DNA of 64,000 bases from Gp6-AA40 sp036802945 (GCA_036802945.1 DAIRVG010000001.1:124001-188000), one strand, 5' to 3'; numbered from the stretch's first letter, positions 1 to 9,401 are shown. The notes: generated by a model not told the origin, from the sequence alone. Translations and numbers: made by a program.

Positions 1-1
1 C

Positions 2-1414
2 CGATGGATCACCCCCGTCGCGTACGTGTATGCCGTGCTGGTTGCTGCGGCCGCCGCGTACTTCCTGTTTGGCTTGCCGATCCAGCTTTCCGACAGCTTC
101 GGGAATCTCCTCGCAATTCAGTCAGACTCCGTGTGGGAGGTGTTCAAGCGACAGCTCAGTCAGAGTGCTTACCTCCGGCCCCTGCTCCACGTCCAGCTGA
201 AGATCGTTTACGAGCTCGCCGCGGGCAACTATTTCGGCTGGTTCAGAGGCCTGCAGGCCTTGCAGGTACTCGCTGCAGCTCTATTGACGGTCCGGCTGTT
301 GCGGCCGCGCCGCGCGTCAGACCTGATGGTCGTCCCGTGCTGTCTCGCAATGGTGCTCGGTCTTCACACGTTTGCCGGCGCTATCCGCGAGGCGTTTCCC
401 ATCAACACTTTTCTGACGCTCGTGCTGTGCTGCCTGGCCGCCGCCAACCTGGCGCAGACACGAGGGGGCTGGCTCGTCGAGGCGACCGCGGGAATGCTTC
501 TGGCCTTTTCCCTCCTCACTCTTGAAACGGGGGTGCTGGTCTGGGTGATCTTCGTCGCCGCATATCTGGCTGGATACAAGGGCGTATCGCGGCGGGGCCT
601 TCTCGTCACGACCGCGGTTCTTGCCGCCTATTTCGTTCTGCGCGTGACTTTCCTGCACGTCGGCGCGCCAGCATTCGACGAGCGGTCGAGCGGATTCGGC
701 TTTGCAGTCCTCGAGCCGTCGGAGCTCGTCGCACGCTTCAGCGGCAACCCGCTGCCTCTGTACCTCTATAACTACGCGTCCGCCGTTCTGACGGTCCTGT
801 TCGCCGAACCCAGAGGCGGCGTCTGGCAGTTCGTTTCGGGTATCTCGCAGGGTTCGTTGCAGACGTGGAGCGTCGTCAATGTCCTCACTTCCACGCTGAC
901 CACCGCCGCGCTCGGCTGGTACGTGGCAGGTCGGGCGCGTGACTGGCTGCGCGGCAGCATTGCCGACGACGATCGACCCGTGCTGCTGTTCCTCGCGATA
1001 CTGCCCGCGAATGCGCTCCTGTGCGTCGTGTATGTCAAGGACGTTGTCATGAGCCCTGCGGGCGTGTTCTACGCATTGGCCGCGGCTGTCGCCTTGCGGG
1101 AGTGTGTCCAGAGAGCCACGCGAATGATGCCAGCACGGACGTCGATCTGGACCGTGGCCATGCTCGCAGTCATCTCGGCCGGATGGGGATGGAGGCTGCT
1201 TGGGATTCACTACAGCCTTCGCGCGGCGGCAGCGGATGTGCGCGCGGAATGGGCGTTCGAAGACGAATGGGAAGCCGCGAGTCACACCAGGATTAACACT
1301 CCGGAAGGGGTCTCGCTGAAGCAAACGCTGCTCGATGACGCCCTCTGGAGACGGCCGGCGCCGCCCCGGCTCGGCTTGCGGTGGCCGGAACACGCGTTCG
1401 ATAAAACGCAATAG
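2..1414 (+). CDS. multi-pass membrane protein, GT-C-like, 5' partial
   Basis: The reading frame is open to the left edge of the window; the first in-frame GTG at 26 is preceded by in-frame codons without a stop, so the true start is probably outside. About 470 residues are visible, dominated by hydrophobic segments spread over most of the length, with a soluble Arg/Glu-rich tail at the C-terminus (after about residue 410). No catalytic motif is recognised. Its size, topology and position beside another membrane protein with GT-C features (1961-3673) suggest a polyprenyl-linked sugar transferase or polysaccharide polymerase-like protein, but this is inference. Five bases separate it from the next gene. 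Confidence 0.65.
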   Translation, partial: RWITPVAYVYAVLVAAAAAYFLFGLPIQLSDSFGNLLAIQSDSVWEVFKRQLSQSAYLRPLLHVQLKIVYELAAGNYFGWFRGLQALQVLAAALLTVRLLRPRRASDLMVVPCCLAMVLGLHTFAGAIREAFPINTFLTLVLCCLAAANLAQTRGGWLVEATAGMLLAFSLLTLETGVLVWVIFVAAYLAGYKGVSRRGLLVTTAVLAAYFVLRVTFLHVGAPAFDERSSGFGFAVLEPSELVARFSGNPLPLYLYNYASAVLTVLFAEPRGGVWQFVSGISQGSLQTWSVVNVLTSTLTTAALGWYVAGRARDWLRGSIADDDRPVLLFLAILPANALLCVVYVKDVVMSPAGVFYALAAAVALRECVQRATRMMPARTSIWTVAMLAVISAGWGWRLLGIHYSLRAAAADVRAEWAFEDEWEAASHTRINTPEGVSLKQTLLDDALWRRPAPPRLGLRWPEHAFDKTQ

Positions 1415-1419
1415 GCCTC

Positions 1420-1953
1420 ATGCCCCTGGCCTCGGTAGTCGTCGCCTCGACAGGAGCCGATCGTGAAGATCGAGTCGCGCTCATTCCGGCTGTGGCACTT
1501 GCTGTTCCAGTGGTTTTGGCTTTCCTCGTCCTTGGTGCATTCGTGATCGCGGAGGCTGCCGGAGCGCGACCCTTTGCGGTGGCACCGGATGCGAACGTCG
1601 CGGAAGCGACGGCATTCGGGGACGCCGGGCAGGCGCTGGCGTTTATCGCTTCAGGACAGGATCCGAATCACCGCTGGACGGTGCGGCAGGACCTGGTGGA
1701 TTCGCGCGGCGCATTGAACCTGACGGCCATACAGGCGGCGATCCTGGCGCGGCGCCCTGAACTCGTCGAACTCCTGCTGCGCCACGGTGCTCGCGCGGAC
1801 GATCCGGAAGGGCTGGCGTGTCTCGCGCAGGCTGTCGGCAAGGGCGCCGAGCTACTCCCGTCCGTCTTCGGCGCAACGAACACCGACTACTATCACGGAC
1901 CGCCGATCGGCGGCAGGGAGGCGCTCGCGCAGTGTGGCTTTCCGTTTGACTGA
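1420..1953 (+). CDS. membrane-anchored protein with ankyrin-like repeats
   Basis: 177 residues from an ATG. Residues about 22-48 form one strong hydrophobic segment (ALIPAVALAVPVVLAFLVLG) that would anchor the protein. After it come one to two ankyrin-like units: LTAIQAAILARRPELVELLL followed by RHGARADDPEG has the helix-turn-helix and HGAD-type turn of the repeat. No enzyme motif is visible. It lies between two large membrane proteins of the glycan locus, 5 bases after the first and 7 bases before the start proposed for the next, so it is probably cotranscribed with them. Function unknown; protein-protein interaction is likely. Confidence 0.6.
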   Translation: MPLASVVVASTGADREDRVALIPAVALAVPVVLAFLVLGAFVIAEAAGARPFAVAPDANVAEATAFGDAGQALAFIASGQDPNHRWTVRQDLVDSRGALNLTAIQAAILARRPELVELLLRHGARADDPEGLACLAQAVGKGAELLPSVFGATNTDYYHGPPIGGREALAQCGFPFD

Positions 1954-1960
1954 GGACCGC

Positions 1961-3673
1961 GTGGCTGACCAACGGGGACACGCTGGGGCCGATGTTGATG
2001 CTCGAAAGCCGCGAGTGGTGCGTTGGGGCACCTGGGCCACGGCAATCGTCCTGGGTGTCATCACCGCGATCGTGAGATTCCTCTCCGTCGTCGGGTTTCC
2101 CAACGATCACTACCTCCATCTGGCGGGAGCGCAGCAGATACTGTTCGGCGAATGGCCGACCCGCGACTTCGTCGACCCGGGGATGCCCCTGATGTACGCC
2201 GCCTCTGCTGGTGCCCAGCTCCTGATAGGGCGCTCGCTCCTCGCCGAGGCCGTTCTCGTGAGCGTGGCGTTCGGGCTGGCAACCGCGCTTACCGTGTTCG
2301 CGGCGCGCCGGCTCTCGGGATCGCTGGCGATTGCGGTGCCGGCGGCCCTGGCGCAGCTGCTGATTTTTCCCCGCTCCTACGGCTACCCGAAGCTGCTGTT
2401 CTACGCGGCGGCGCCGCTCGTGGCGTGGTGGTATGCGGCCCGGCCATCCGTCGCGCGGCTCGCCGCGCTGTCGGCTCTCGTCGCGATTGCGTTTCTCTTC
2501 CGCCACGATCATGGGGTCTTCCTGGGTGTGGCCGCGTTCGTCGCGGTCGCGCTGACGCATGCGGCACTCGGTCCGTGGCGCGCGCTGGCAAGAGCCGGCC
2601 TCATGGTGGCGTTCACGGTGCTATGGCTCGCGCCGTACGGACTCTACGTGATGCGTTATGCCGGTCTCGTTGACTACGTGCGCGTGGGCGCGGCCTACAG
2701 CCGGGCCGAGGCGGATCGGACGCGCATGGACATGCCTCGGCTCGTGCTTGGCGACGGCCTTACCGAGGCATGTGGCAAGGAGGGCGGCGGCCTGGCGTTC
2801 GCCAGGTGTGCAGCCAGGCACAACGCGGATGCGTGGATGTTCTACGGCTTCTACGCGCTGCCGCTCGCGGCGCTCGCGGTGGTGGGCGTTGCCGCCGGGC
2901 GGCGACGCGACTGGGACACTGCGGCGCTCGTGGCGCCCGTTGCGGTGCTGGCCCTGCTCGTAGACTGGAGCTTCCTCCGCGATCCATTGGAATCGCGGTT
3001 GCCCGACGTGATCGTGCCAGCGGTGCTGCTTTTTGCGTGGCTTGCCGGCCGAGCCGTCCGTGTGGCTCCTTTCGTAGCGCGGCTTGTGCCTGTTGCCGGG
3101 CTCGCCCTCCTTGCGACGATCAGCGCCGAGGCGATCGCCGTTGTCGGCGACACCTATGAGCAGCTGGATCGGACCGGCCTGGCCGAGCACCCGGGGCGGG
3201 CGGCGGAGTTCGTGCGCGCGAAGTGGGCCGAGTTCGGCGATCCGTATTCACGCGAGCAGATGCCGGACGGCCGTGTCGAGCCGCTGGTGCCGTTCTTCCG
3301 CTACCTCCAGCGGTGCACGACACCCGACCAGCGTCTCCTCGTGACCGGAAACGCCCCCGAGCTGTACGTCTTCGCCCGGCGCCCGTTCGCTGGAGGTCTG
3401 ATCAGCTGGTTTCCAGGCTATTACGCAGCTGCGGACTCCGCCCTTGCGCAATCGCGGCTCGACGCGCAACGCGTCGCGTTCGTGCTGGTTCTCACCGACT
3501 GGTACGGCGAGTGGGTGCGCGCTTTTCCGCCTGTCGCCGCGTGGGTCTCTTCCCGGTTTATGCCGATGACCGACATCCGGGTGAACGACGAGCGCACCGT
3601 CCACGTGCTCGTACATCGTGACTTTCTGGGCGCGGACCCCGACGCCAGCACCGGGTGGCCGTGCGCGCACTGA
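1961..3673 (+). CDS. GT-C-type membrane glycosyltransferase-like protein
   Basis: The frame is open from 1787, but GTG at 1961 has GAGGA five bases upstream and follows the previous stop, so it is taken as the start (570 residues). About ten hydrophobic helices follow. The first periplasmic loop contains PNDHYLHLAGAQ and RDFVDPGMPL, which resembles the acidic loop of GT-C enzymes (ArnT/PMT/GT39 superfamily), where Asp residues bind the polyprenyl-phosphate-sugar donor. A soluble C-terminal domain of about 170 residues follows the last helices. The family assignment is moderate because the GT-C signature is weak; it could also be an uncharacterised polysaccharide membrane protein. Confidence 0.6.
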   Translation: MADQRGHAGADVDARKPRVVRWGTWATAIVLGVITAIVRFLSVVGFPNDHYLHLAGAQQILFGEWPTRDFVDPGMPLMYAASAGAQLLIGRSLLAEAVLVSVAFGLATALTVFAARRLSGSLAIAVPAALAQLLIFPRSYGYPKLLFYAAAPLVAWWYAARPSVARLAALSALVAIAFLFRHDHGVFLGVAAFVAVALTHAALGPWRALARAGLMVAFTVLWLAPYGLYVMRYAGLVDYVRVGAAYSRAEADRTRMDMPRLVLGDGLTEACGKEGGGLAFARCAARHNADAWMFYGFYALPLAALAVVGVAAGRRRDWDTAALVAPVAVLALLVDWSFLRDPLESRLPDVIVPAVLLFAWLAGRAVRVAPFVARLVPVAGLALLATISAEAIAVVGDTYEQLDRTGLAEHPGRAAEFVRAKWAEFGDPYSREQMPDGRVEPLVPFFRYLQRCTTPDQRLLVTGNAPELYVFARRPFAGGLISWFPGYYAAADSALAQSRLDAQRVAFVLVLTDWYGEWVRAFPPVAAWVSSRFMPMTDIRVNDERTVHVLVHRDFLGADPDASTGWPCAH

Positions 3674-3762
3674 CCCGACCGGTGCTTCGGGGATGCGTCA
3701 CGTTCGTTTCGCGCACCCGGCGGCGCTCGCGCCCGCGCCGACGTGTCCGGTAAGGAGTGCGA

Positions 3763-4233
3763 GTGGCCATTGCATCATCGGTTCGTCTCGGCAAAGATGT
3801 ACAGATCTTCCAACCGGACCTCGTCAACCTGTACGGCTGCGAGGTCGGAGACGGCACGAAGATCGGCGCGTTCGTCGAGATTCAGAAAAATGCGTCGATC
3901 GGACGGCTGTGCAAGATTTCATCGCATACATTCGTGTGCGAAGGCGTGTCGATCGAAGACGAAGTGTTCATCGGTCATGGTGTGATGTTCATCAACGATC
4001 GTTTTCCGCGCGCAACGGCGGCCGGCGGGCTCCAGACCGAGTCGGACTGGCAGGTGGTACCGACGCGCGTACGCAGGGGTGCATCGATCGGCAGCGGTGC
4101 CGTCATCATGTGCGGCGTCACGATTGGCGCGCGGGCCATGGTGGGCGCGGGCGCCGTCGTCACCCGCGACGTTCCCGACGATGAGGTCGTGGCCGGTGTG
4201 CCGGCACGCGTCCGCGCAAGGGAGTCGCGGTGA
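3763..4233 (+). CDS. WbpD/WlbB-like sugar N-acetyltransferase
   Basis: Hexapeptide-repeat (left-handed beta-helix) acetyltransferase of about 156 residues. GTG at 3763 is chosen because TAAGGAG ends five bases upstream; GTG at 3757 is possible. Isoleucine-patch hexads run through almost the whole chain (VGDGTKIGAFVEI, ASIGSGAVIMCGVTIGARAMVGAGAVV). The segment VMFINDRFPR resembles WbpD/WlbB, which acetylate the 3-amino group of UDP-2-acetamido-3-amino-2,3-dideoxyglucuronate. The next two genes are WbpB-like and WbpE-like, the partner steps of that pathway, and the stop overlaps the next start by 4 bp, so the set is translationally coupled. Confidence 0.85.
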   Translation: MAIASSVRLGKDVQIFQPDLVNLYGCEVGDGTKIGAFVEIQKNASIGRLCKISSHTFVCEGVSIEDEVFIGHGVMFINDRFPRATAAGGLQTESDWQVVPTRVRRGASIGSGAVIMCGVTIGARAMVGAGAVVTRDVPDDEVVAGVPARVRARESR

Positions 4234-5267
4234 TCAATGTCGGCGTGATTGGTTACGGATACTGGGGCCCGAACCTCGTTCGCAATTTCGTGGAAACCGC
4301 CGGGGCGCGCGTCGGGTTCGTCAGCGAGACGCGGCCCGAACGCCTCGCGCAGGTGACGCTGCGCTATCCGTCAACGAAGGTGTCGACGGACTACCGCGAT
4401 CTGATCGCCGATACAGCCGTGGACGCCGTGGCGATCGCCACGCCCGTCTTCTCGCATTTCGACCTCGCGATGTCCGCGCTTCGCGCGGGCAAGCACGTGC
4501 TGGTCGAAAAGCCGATGACCGCGACGTCGGAGCAAAGCCAGCTGCTGATCGACGAAGCGGAGCGGCGGGGACTCGTCCTGATGGTCGACCATACGTTCGT
4601 CTACACGAACGCGGTCGCCAAGATTCGCGAACTGGTGGACGCCGGAGACCTCGGCGACATCTATTACTTCGACTCGGTGCGCATCAATCTCGGTCTCTTT
4701 CAGCACGATGTCAACGTGCTCTGGGATCTCGCCGTTCACGATCTCTCGATCATGGATTTCGTGCTGGCGCGTTCCCCGGTGGCGGTTTCCGCGACCGGAC
4801 TCTCGCACGTTCCCGGGACGCCGGAGAACATTGCCTACATGACGATGTTCTTCGAAGGCCGCCTGATCGCGCATGTGCACGTGAACTGGCTCGCACCCGT
4901 CAAGGTGCGGCGCACGCTGCTCGGCGGCAGCCGGCGGATGATCGTCTTCGACGACCTCGAAGCCAGTGAGAAGATCAAGGTCTACGACCGGGGGATCTCG
5001 GTGAACCCGAGCCCCGAGAACGTGTACCAGATGATGGTTGGCTACCGGGCGGGCGACATGTGGGCGCCGCAGCTGGGCATTGCCGAGGCGCTGCACACCG
5101 AGGCGAAGCACTTCATCGAGTGCATCGACAAGAGGGCGACGCCCCGCAGCGACGGCCATGCCGGTCTTCGGGTGGTGCGGCTCCTAGAAGCCGCGACGCA
5201 ATCGATGGCGCGACAGGGCCGCCCGATCCCGATCGCCGCGGCGATATCCGCCCCGTCTGGCACGTAA
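4230..5267 (+). CDS. Gfo/Idh/MocA oxidoreductase, WbpB/WlbA-like
   Basis: 345 residues, GTG start inside the GTGA overlap with the preceding gene. An N-terminal Rossmann fold is seen at GVIGYGYWGPNLVRNF, and the family EKP motif at VLVEKPMT carries the catalytic lysine. The C-terminal half has the alpha/beta domain of the Gfo/Idh/MocA family. In the WbpB/WlbA pathway such an enzyme oxidises C3 of UDP-GlcNAc-uronic acid with NAD+, giving the 3-keto sugar for the aminotransferase encoded next. The acetyltransferase upstream and DegT enzyme downstream support this role; substrate specificity is inferred from neighbours. Confidence 0.85.
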   Translation: MINVGVIGYGYWGPNLVRNFVETAGARVGFVSETRPERLAQVTLRYPSTKVSTDYRDLIADTAVDAVAIATPVFSHFDLAMSALRAGKHVLVEKPMTATSEQSQLLIDEAERRGLVLMVDHTFVYTNAVAKIRELVDAGDLGDIYYFDSVRINLGLFQHDVNVLWDLAVHDLSIMDFVLARSPVAVSATGLSHVPGTPENIAYMTMFFEGRLIAHVHVNWLAPVKVRRTLLGGSRRMIVFDDLEASEKIKVYDRGISVNPSPENVYQMMVGYRAGDMWAPQLGIAEALHTEAKHFIECIDKRATPRSDGHAGLRVVRLLEAATQSMARQGRPIPIAAAISAPSGT

Positions 5268-5282
5268 CGCCGGCACTTATTC

Positions 5283-6383
5283 ATGATTCCGTTGGTCGAC
5301 CTTCGGTCCCAGCTCCGCACCATCAGGAGCGAGATCGACGCCGCGATCGGGCGCGTGCTCGAGAGCACCCAGTTCGTCCTCGGGGATGAGGTCGCCGGCT
5401 TCGAGCGGGACTTCGCCGGGTACTGCCAGGCATCGGAGTGCGTGGGCGTGAACTCCGGCACGAGCGCCCTGCATCTCGCGTTGCTGGCCTCGGGCATCGG
5501 CGCCGGCGACGAGGTCATTACTGTTCCGTTCACCTTCGTCGCGACCGTCTCGGCTATCTGCTACACCGGTGCGCGGCCGGTGTTCGTCGACATCGAACCC
5601 GAGTACTTCACGATCGACCCGGCGAAGATCGAAGCGGCCATCACTCCCCGGACCCGCGCCATTATGCCCGTGCATCTGTACGGCCAGCCTGCCGACATGG
5701 ATCCGATCGTCGACATCGCGCGCCGCCACAACCTGACGGTCATCGAAGACGCGTCGCAGGCGCACGGTTCGGAGTACCACGGCCGTCGATGCGGATCGCT
5801 CGCGGAGGTGGCAGGTTTCAGCTTCTACCCGGGCAAGAACCTCGGCGCGTACGGCGAGGGCGGGGCGGTTGTCACGTTGCGCGCGGACGTCTCCGCGACC
5901 TGCCGGGCGCTCCGTGACTGGGGGCAGGAGACCCGGTACGTGCACCGCTGGAAAGGCTTCAACTATCGAATGGACGGCATTCAGGGCGCGATCCTTCGCG
6001 TCAAGCTGCGCCACCTCGAGGCATGGACGAAGAAGCGGCGCCAGGTCGCCTCCTGGTACGGGGAGACGCTGGACCGGGAAATCGTCCGCCTGCCGGAGGC
6101 GCGGCCGGGCTGCCGGCACGTCTATCACGTGTATGTCGTGCGCACCGACGACCGTGAGCGGTTACGCGATGCGCTCGGGAGGCACGGCATACAAACGGGC
6201 ATCCATTACCCGATACCCGTACATCTGCAGCCCGCTCACGCGGATCTCGGCTACGGCGCTGGCGATTTTCCGCATGCAGAAGCTGCGGCGCGCGAAGTCT
6301 TGTCGCTGCCGCTGTTTCCAGAGATGACGCGCGATCAGGTCGAGACGGTGGCGGCCGGCGTGTCCGCCGCGGTGCGCGTCTGA
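5283..6383 (+). CDS. DegT/DnrJ/EryC1 aminotransferase, WbpE-like
   Basis: 366 residues, ATG start 15 bases after the oxidoreductase. A PLP-dependent sugar aminotransferase: the opening IPLVDLRSQ, GVNSGTSALHLAL phosphate-binding loop, EDASQAHGSEY Asp that holds the pyridine nitrogen, and FSFYPGKNLGAYGEGGA with the Schiff-base lysine are all present. Length is normal for the family. With the WbpB-like dehydrogenase and WbpD-like acetyltransferase before it, the likely reaction is transfer of an amino group from glutamate to the 3-keto position of UDP-GlcNAc uronic acid. Two other DegT enzymes occur in the locus (9398, 27892). Confidence 0.87.
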   Translation: MIPLVDLRSQLRTIRSEIDAAIGRVLESTQFVLGDEVAGFERDFAGYCQASECVGVNSGTSALHLALLASGIGAGDEVITVPFTFVATVSAICYTGARPVFVDIEPEYFTIDPAKIEAAITPRTRAIMPVHLYGQPADMDPIVDIARRHNLTVIEDASQAHGSEYHGRRCGSLAEVAGFSFYPGKNLGAYGEGGAVVTLRADVSATCRALRDWGQETRYVHRWKGFNYRMDGIQGAILRVKLRHLEAWTKKRRQVASWYGETLDREIVRLPEARPGCRHVYHVYVVRTDDRERLRDALGRHGIQTGIHYPIPVHLQPAHADLGYGAGDFPHAEAAAREVLSLPLFPEMTRDQVETVAAGVSAAVRV

Positions 6384-6398
6384 TCTCCTCCTTCAACG

Positions 6399-7091
6399 AT
6401 GACATCACCCGGCGCGCGCATTGTTCCGGCGATTCACGGGGTGAAGCCCGTCGAGCGCGACCCTGACGCCGAGCTGACGCTCAGCGACGATCTCCGGCGA
6501 TCGCATTCGCGCGATGCGTTGCTGCAGCTCGCGTCGCATCACGCGATCGGGGAGACTGATCTGGACGCGCGGATGCGCCGGGCCGTGTGGCGCGCCCTTG
6601 CCAGGAGTTTCGGCCACGGAGTCAAAGTGGGGCGCGGGGCGATCGCCACCCATCTGGAGACATTCGAGATCGGCGATGGCGTGTTCATCGGTGAGCAGGC
6701 CTTCATCCAGGGCCGGTTCGAGGGACGATGCGTCATAAGCGATCACGTGTGGCTTGGCCCCCAGAGTTATCTCGATGCTCGGGACCTCGTGATCGAGGAG
6801 TACGTCGGATGGGGGCCCGGAGCGAAGGCCCTCGGATCGGAGCACACCGGTCATCCGCCTCACGTGCCTATCATCCAGACGGACCTGGAGATCAAGCCCG
6901 TCCGGATCGGCGCCTGGGCTGATATCGGGGTCAACGCCGTGATTCTTCCGGGCGTGACCGTTGGCAAAGGCGCGGTCGTTGGCGCAGGCGCAGTGGTCTC
7001 GCGGGATGTCGATCCGTTTGCCGTTGTGGCAGGCGTACCCGCGAGGTTTTTGCGGTGGCGCGACGGCCACGAGCCTTCACGGCCAGCATGA
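6399..7091 (+). CDS. hexapeptide-repeat acyltransferase
   Basis: 230 residues. The first about 70 residues are helical and charged; the rest is a left-handed beta-helix with hexads such as FEIGDGVFIGEQAFI and GAWADIGVNAVILPGVTVGKGAVVGAGAVV, ending in the family closing motif VAGVPARFLR. An insertion with KALGSEHTGHPP carries the His expected for acetyl-CoA-dependent O-acetyltransferases of the maltose/galactoside acetyltransferase class. It probably O-acetylates a sugar or a glycan repeat; the acceptor is unknown. The stop overlaps the next gene in ATGA. Confidence 0.75.
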   Translation: MTSPGARIVPAIHGVKPVERDPDAELTLSDDLRRSHSRDALLQLASHHAIGETDLDARMRRAVWRALARSFGHGVKVGRGAIATHLETFEIGDGVFIGEQAFIQGRFEGRCVISDHVWLGPQSYLDARDLVIEEYVGWGPGAKALGSEHTGHPPHVPIIQTDLEIKPVRIGAWADIGVNAVILPGVTVGKGAVVGAGAVVSRDVDPFAVVAGVPARFLRWRDGHEPSRPA

Positions 7092-8317
7092 GCCTTCCTA
7101 TCGCGGCGCAGAATCTCGCGCGTGTTCTCTGGAACCGCACGGCGAAACTGTACCGACGTGGCCGCCATTGGACCCGCCGTCGGGCGAAGGACGTGCGAGA
7201 ATCGGGCAAGCACGCGCGAGCACAAGTGAAGTCCGGCGGCGATCGCGGCCTCGACGCAGCGCACACCGCCTACTCGGGCGTCATCCGCACGTCGAGATAC
7301 TGGGACCGCCTGACCCGCCGGACATGGCCCGCGATCGCGCGCGACGTGGCGGTGCGGCGAACGTTGCGCTCGGCGGCGCGCGGCAACAATCGAATCTTCC
7401 TCGGGCCGTGGCTCTCGGAGGTCGGATACGAGACGCTGTACTGGGTGCCGTTCGTCCGGTGGTTCGTCAGGCACTACGATCTCGATCCCGATCGGATCGT
7501 CGCGATGTCGCGCGGCGGCGTGTCCGCCTGGTACGGAGGCATCGCGTCACAGTACGTTGAACAGTTCGAACTGTTTACACCTCAGGAATTTGCGGCGCGC
7601 AACGACGCCCGGCGCCGTGACACTGACCAGAAGCAGCTGGAACTCTCCGCCTTCGATGAGGAGATCCTCGCTCGCACCCGCGCGCATCTGGCCGTCGACG
7701 GCGCGAGCGTCTGTCATCCCTCGACGATGTTCCGGCTGATGCGGCAGTTCTGGCTCGGCAATGATTCGCTGCAGAGCGTGCTCGATTACACGGAGTACTC
7801 GCCCGTGACGACGATCGCGCCGGTGGGCCTTCCACCGCTGCCGAACGAGTTCGTCGCGGTGAAGTTCTACACGGGTCGCGCGTTGATGGATACACCTCGC
7901 CACCGCGAGCTGCTACGCGCATTGGTCGAGCGAATCAGCCGGCGGTATCCGATCGTGACGCTGAACACGAACCTCGCGGTCGATGAGCATGAAGACTACG
8001 TGTTTCAGAACATTCCCGGCCTGATCACGCTCGATCGCTGGATGACCCCGCAGAACAACCTGGGCGTGCAGACCGAGGTGATCCGCCGGGCGTCGCGGTT
8101 TGTCGGAACGTGTGGAAGCCTGGCATGGCTGGCGCCAATGCTTGGCACCGAAACTCTCGCGGTATACGCCGACGATCATTTCCTCACATCACACCTGTAT
8201 GCGGCGCGCCACGCGTACGCCTCAATGGAGGCCGCGCGCTTCACTACGTTGGATCTCGCGCTGCTCGATCAGATCGACGTGTTCGACCGTGCGGAAGGGT
8301 GGGTCTCCCGATCGTGA
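7088..8317 (+). CDS. glycosyltransferase-like protein of the glycan locus
   Basis: 409 residues from the ATG overlapping the previous stop; a longer frame from 7055 has no ribosome site. The first about 95 residues are basic and helical. A segment IFLGPWLSEVGYETLYWVPF begins the folded part, and near the C-terminus FVGTCGSLAWLAPMLGTETL resembles the small-residue loop of GT-B glycosyltransferases (GT9 or fucosyltransferase-like) that holds the nucleotide diphosphate. No known family is securely recognised. Its neighbours (acetyltransferase, epimerase, aminotransferase) make a role in glycan assembly likely. Another GT-B-like protein of similar context lies at 19844. Confidence 0.5.
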   Translation: MSLPIAAQNLARVLWNRTAKLYRRGRHWTRRRAKDVRESGKHARAQVKSGGDRGLDAAHTAYSGVIRTSRYWDRLTRRTWPAIARDVAVRRTLRSAARGNNRIFLGPWLSEVGYETLYWVPFVRWFVRHYDLDPDRIVAMSRGGVSAWYGGIASQYVEQFELFTPQEFAARNDARRRDTDQKQLELSAFDEEILARTRAHLAVDGASVCHPSTMFRLMRQFWLGNDSLQSVLDYTEYSPVTTIAPVGLPPLPNEFVAVKFYTGRALMDTPRHRELLRALVERISRRYPIVTLNTNLAVDEHEDYVFQNIPGLITLDRWMTPQNNLGVQTEVIRRASRFVGTCGSLAWLAPMLGTETLAVYADDHFLTSHLYAARHAYASMEAARFTTLDLALLDQIDVFDRAEGWVSRS

Positions 8318-8387
8318 CGCGCCCTTCGTTCCCAGCCTGTGTGGACCATCACGCTGTGGCGGCCGAAACGGTCAGAGTGAGGATCAT

Positions 8388-9401
8388 GTGAGCGCCCGAG
8401 GGATCACCGTTGTGACGGGCGGGGCCGGGTTCATCGGCTCGGAACTGGTTCGCCAGCTGGCGGAGCGCGGCGCGCGCGTGGTCGTCATCGACAATCTGGT
8501 GAACGGGAGGCGCGACAATCTCGCTGGCCTTCCAGCCGATCGGGTCACGCTGCTCGAATACGACATCCGCGACCTCGCCGCGTACGCTGCGCTTTTGCGC
8601 GAAGCCGACGTGGTCTATCACCTCGCGTGCCTCGGCGTCCGGCACGCTTTGCATTCGCCGATCGAGAACCACGAGGTGAACGCCGCCGGCACCTTGCGGC
8701 TCCTCGGCGCCAGCCGCGGAGCCGGCGTTCCGAAGTTCGTCTACATTTCGAGCTCCGAGGTGTACGGCACCGCGCAGTGGGCGCCCTTGAACGAGGATCA
8801 CCCGACGTTTCCTTGCACCGTGTACGGCGGTTCAAAGCTCGCGGGTGAGGCGTACGCGCGCGCCTTCCACCGGAGTTACGGATATCCCACGGTGGTAGTG
8901 CGTCCGTTCAATACCTACGGGCCACGGAGCCATCACGAAGGGGACAGTGGTGAAGTGATACCGAAGTTCCTGCTGCGATGCCTGGCGGGGAAGCCGATGG
9001 TGATCTTTGGTGACGGCACGCAGACCCGCGACTTTACGTACGTGTCCGACTCGGCGCGCGGCATCATCCTCGCGGGCACGGAAGCCGCGGCGATCGGTCG
9101 CACGATAAACCTCGGGAGCGGCGCCGAAGTAACCGTCAACAATCTTGCCCGCGCGGTCGCGCAAATCGCTGGGCGTGCGGATGCCGAAATCGTCCACGAC
9201 GAGGGGCGTCCAGGGGACGTGTTGCGGCTGTGCGCCGATATGTCGACAGCTCGCACCCTGCTCGGCTACGAGGTGCTCGTTCCGCTTGCTGAAGGGCTGT
9301 CGCGGCTGCTCGAGTGGTATCGAGCGCAAGGCGTATCACCCGAGGAGCTGTTGCAGGACGAGGTCGTTCGCAACTGGGATGTGAAGCCGTTAGCGCAGTG
9401 A
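8388..9401 (+). CDS. NAD-dependent epimerase/dehydratase (extended SDR)
   Basis: 337 residues. The frame is open from 8100, but GTG at 8388 is preceded by AGTGAGGA four bases away and opens directly onto the Rossmann motif VVTGGAGFIGSELV. The catalytic Ser/Tyr/Lys set is seen as YISSSEVYG and YGGSKLAGE, and RPFNTYGPR and GDGTQTRDFTYVSD are typical of the dTDP-glucose/UDP-sugar 4,6-dehydratase and UDP-glucuronate decarboxylase/epimerase group. The product is probably a 4-keto or C4-epimerised nucleotide sugar used by the PLP aminotransferase that follows with a 4-bp overlap. Together they could act like LegB/LegC or a 4-amino-sugar pair. Confidence 0.82.
   Translation: MSARGITVVTGGAGFIGSELVRQLAERGARVVVIDNLVNGRRDNLAGLPADRVTLLEYDIRDLAAYAALLREADVVYHLACLGVRHALHSPIENHEVNAAGTLRLLGASRGAGVPKFVYISSSEVYGTAQWAPLNEDHPTFPCTVYGGSKLAGEAYARAFHRSYGYPTVVVRPFNTYGPRSHHEGDSGEVIPKFLLRCLAGKPMVIFGDGTQTRDFTYVSDSARGIILAGTEAAAIGRTINLGSGAEVTVNNLARAVAQIAGRADAEIVHDEGRPGDVLRLCADMSTARTLLGYEVLVPLAEGLSRLLEWYRAQGVSPEELLQDEVVRNWDVKPLAQ

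Noticed and set aside
317..1411. Long minus-strand frame opposite the first membrane protein
   Set aside because: Arg/His/Gln-rich composition without domains; a shadow of the plus-strand gene caused by high GC.
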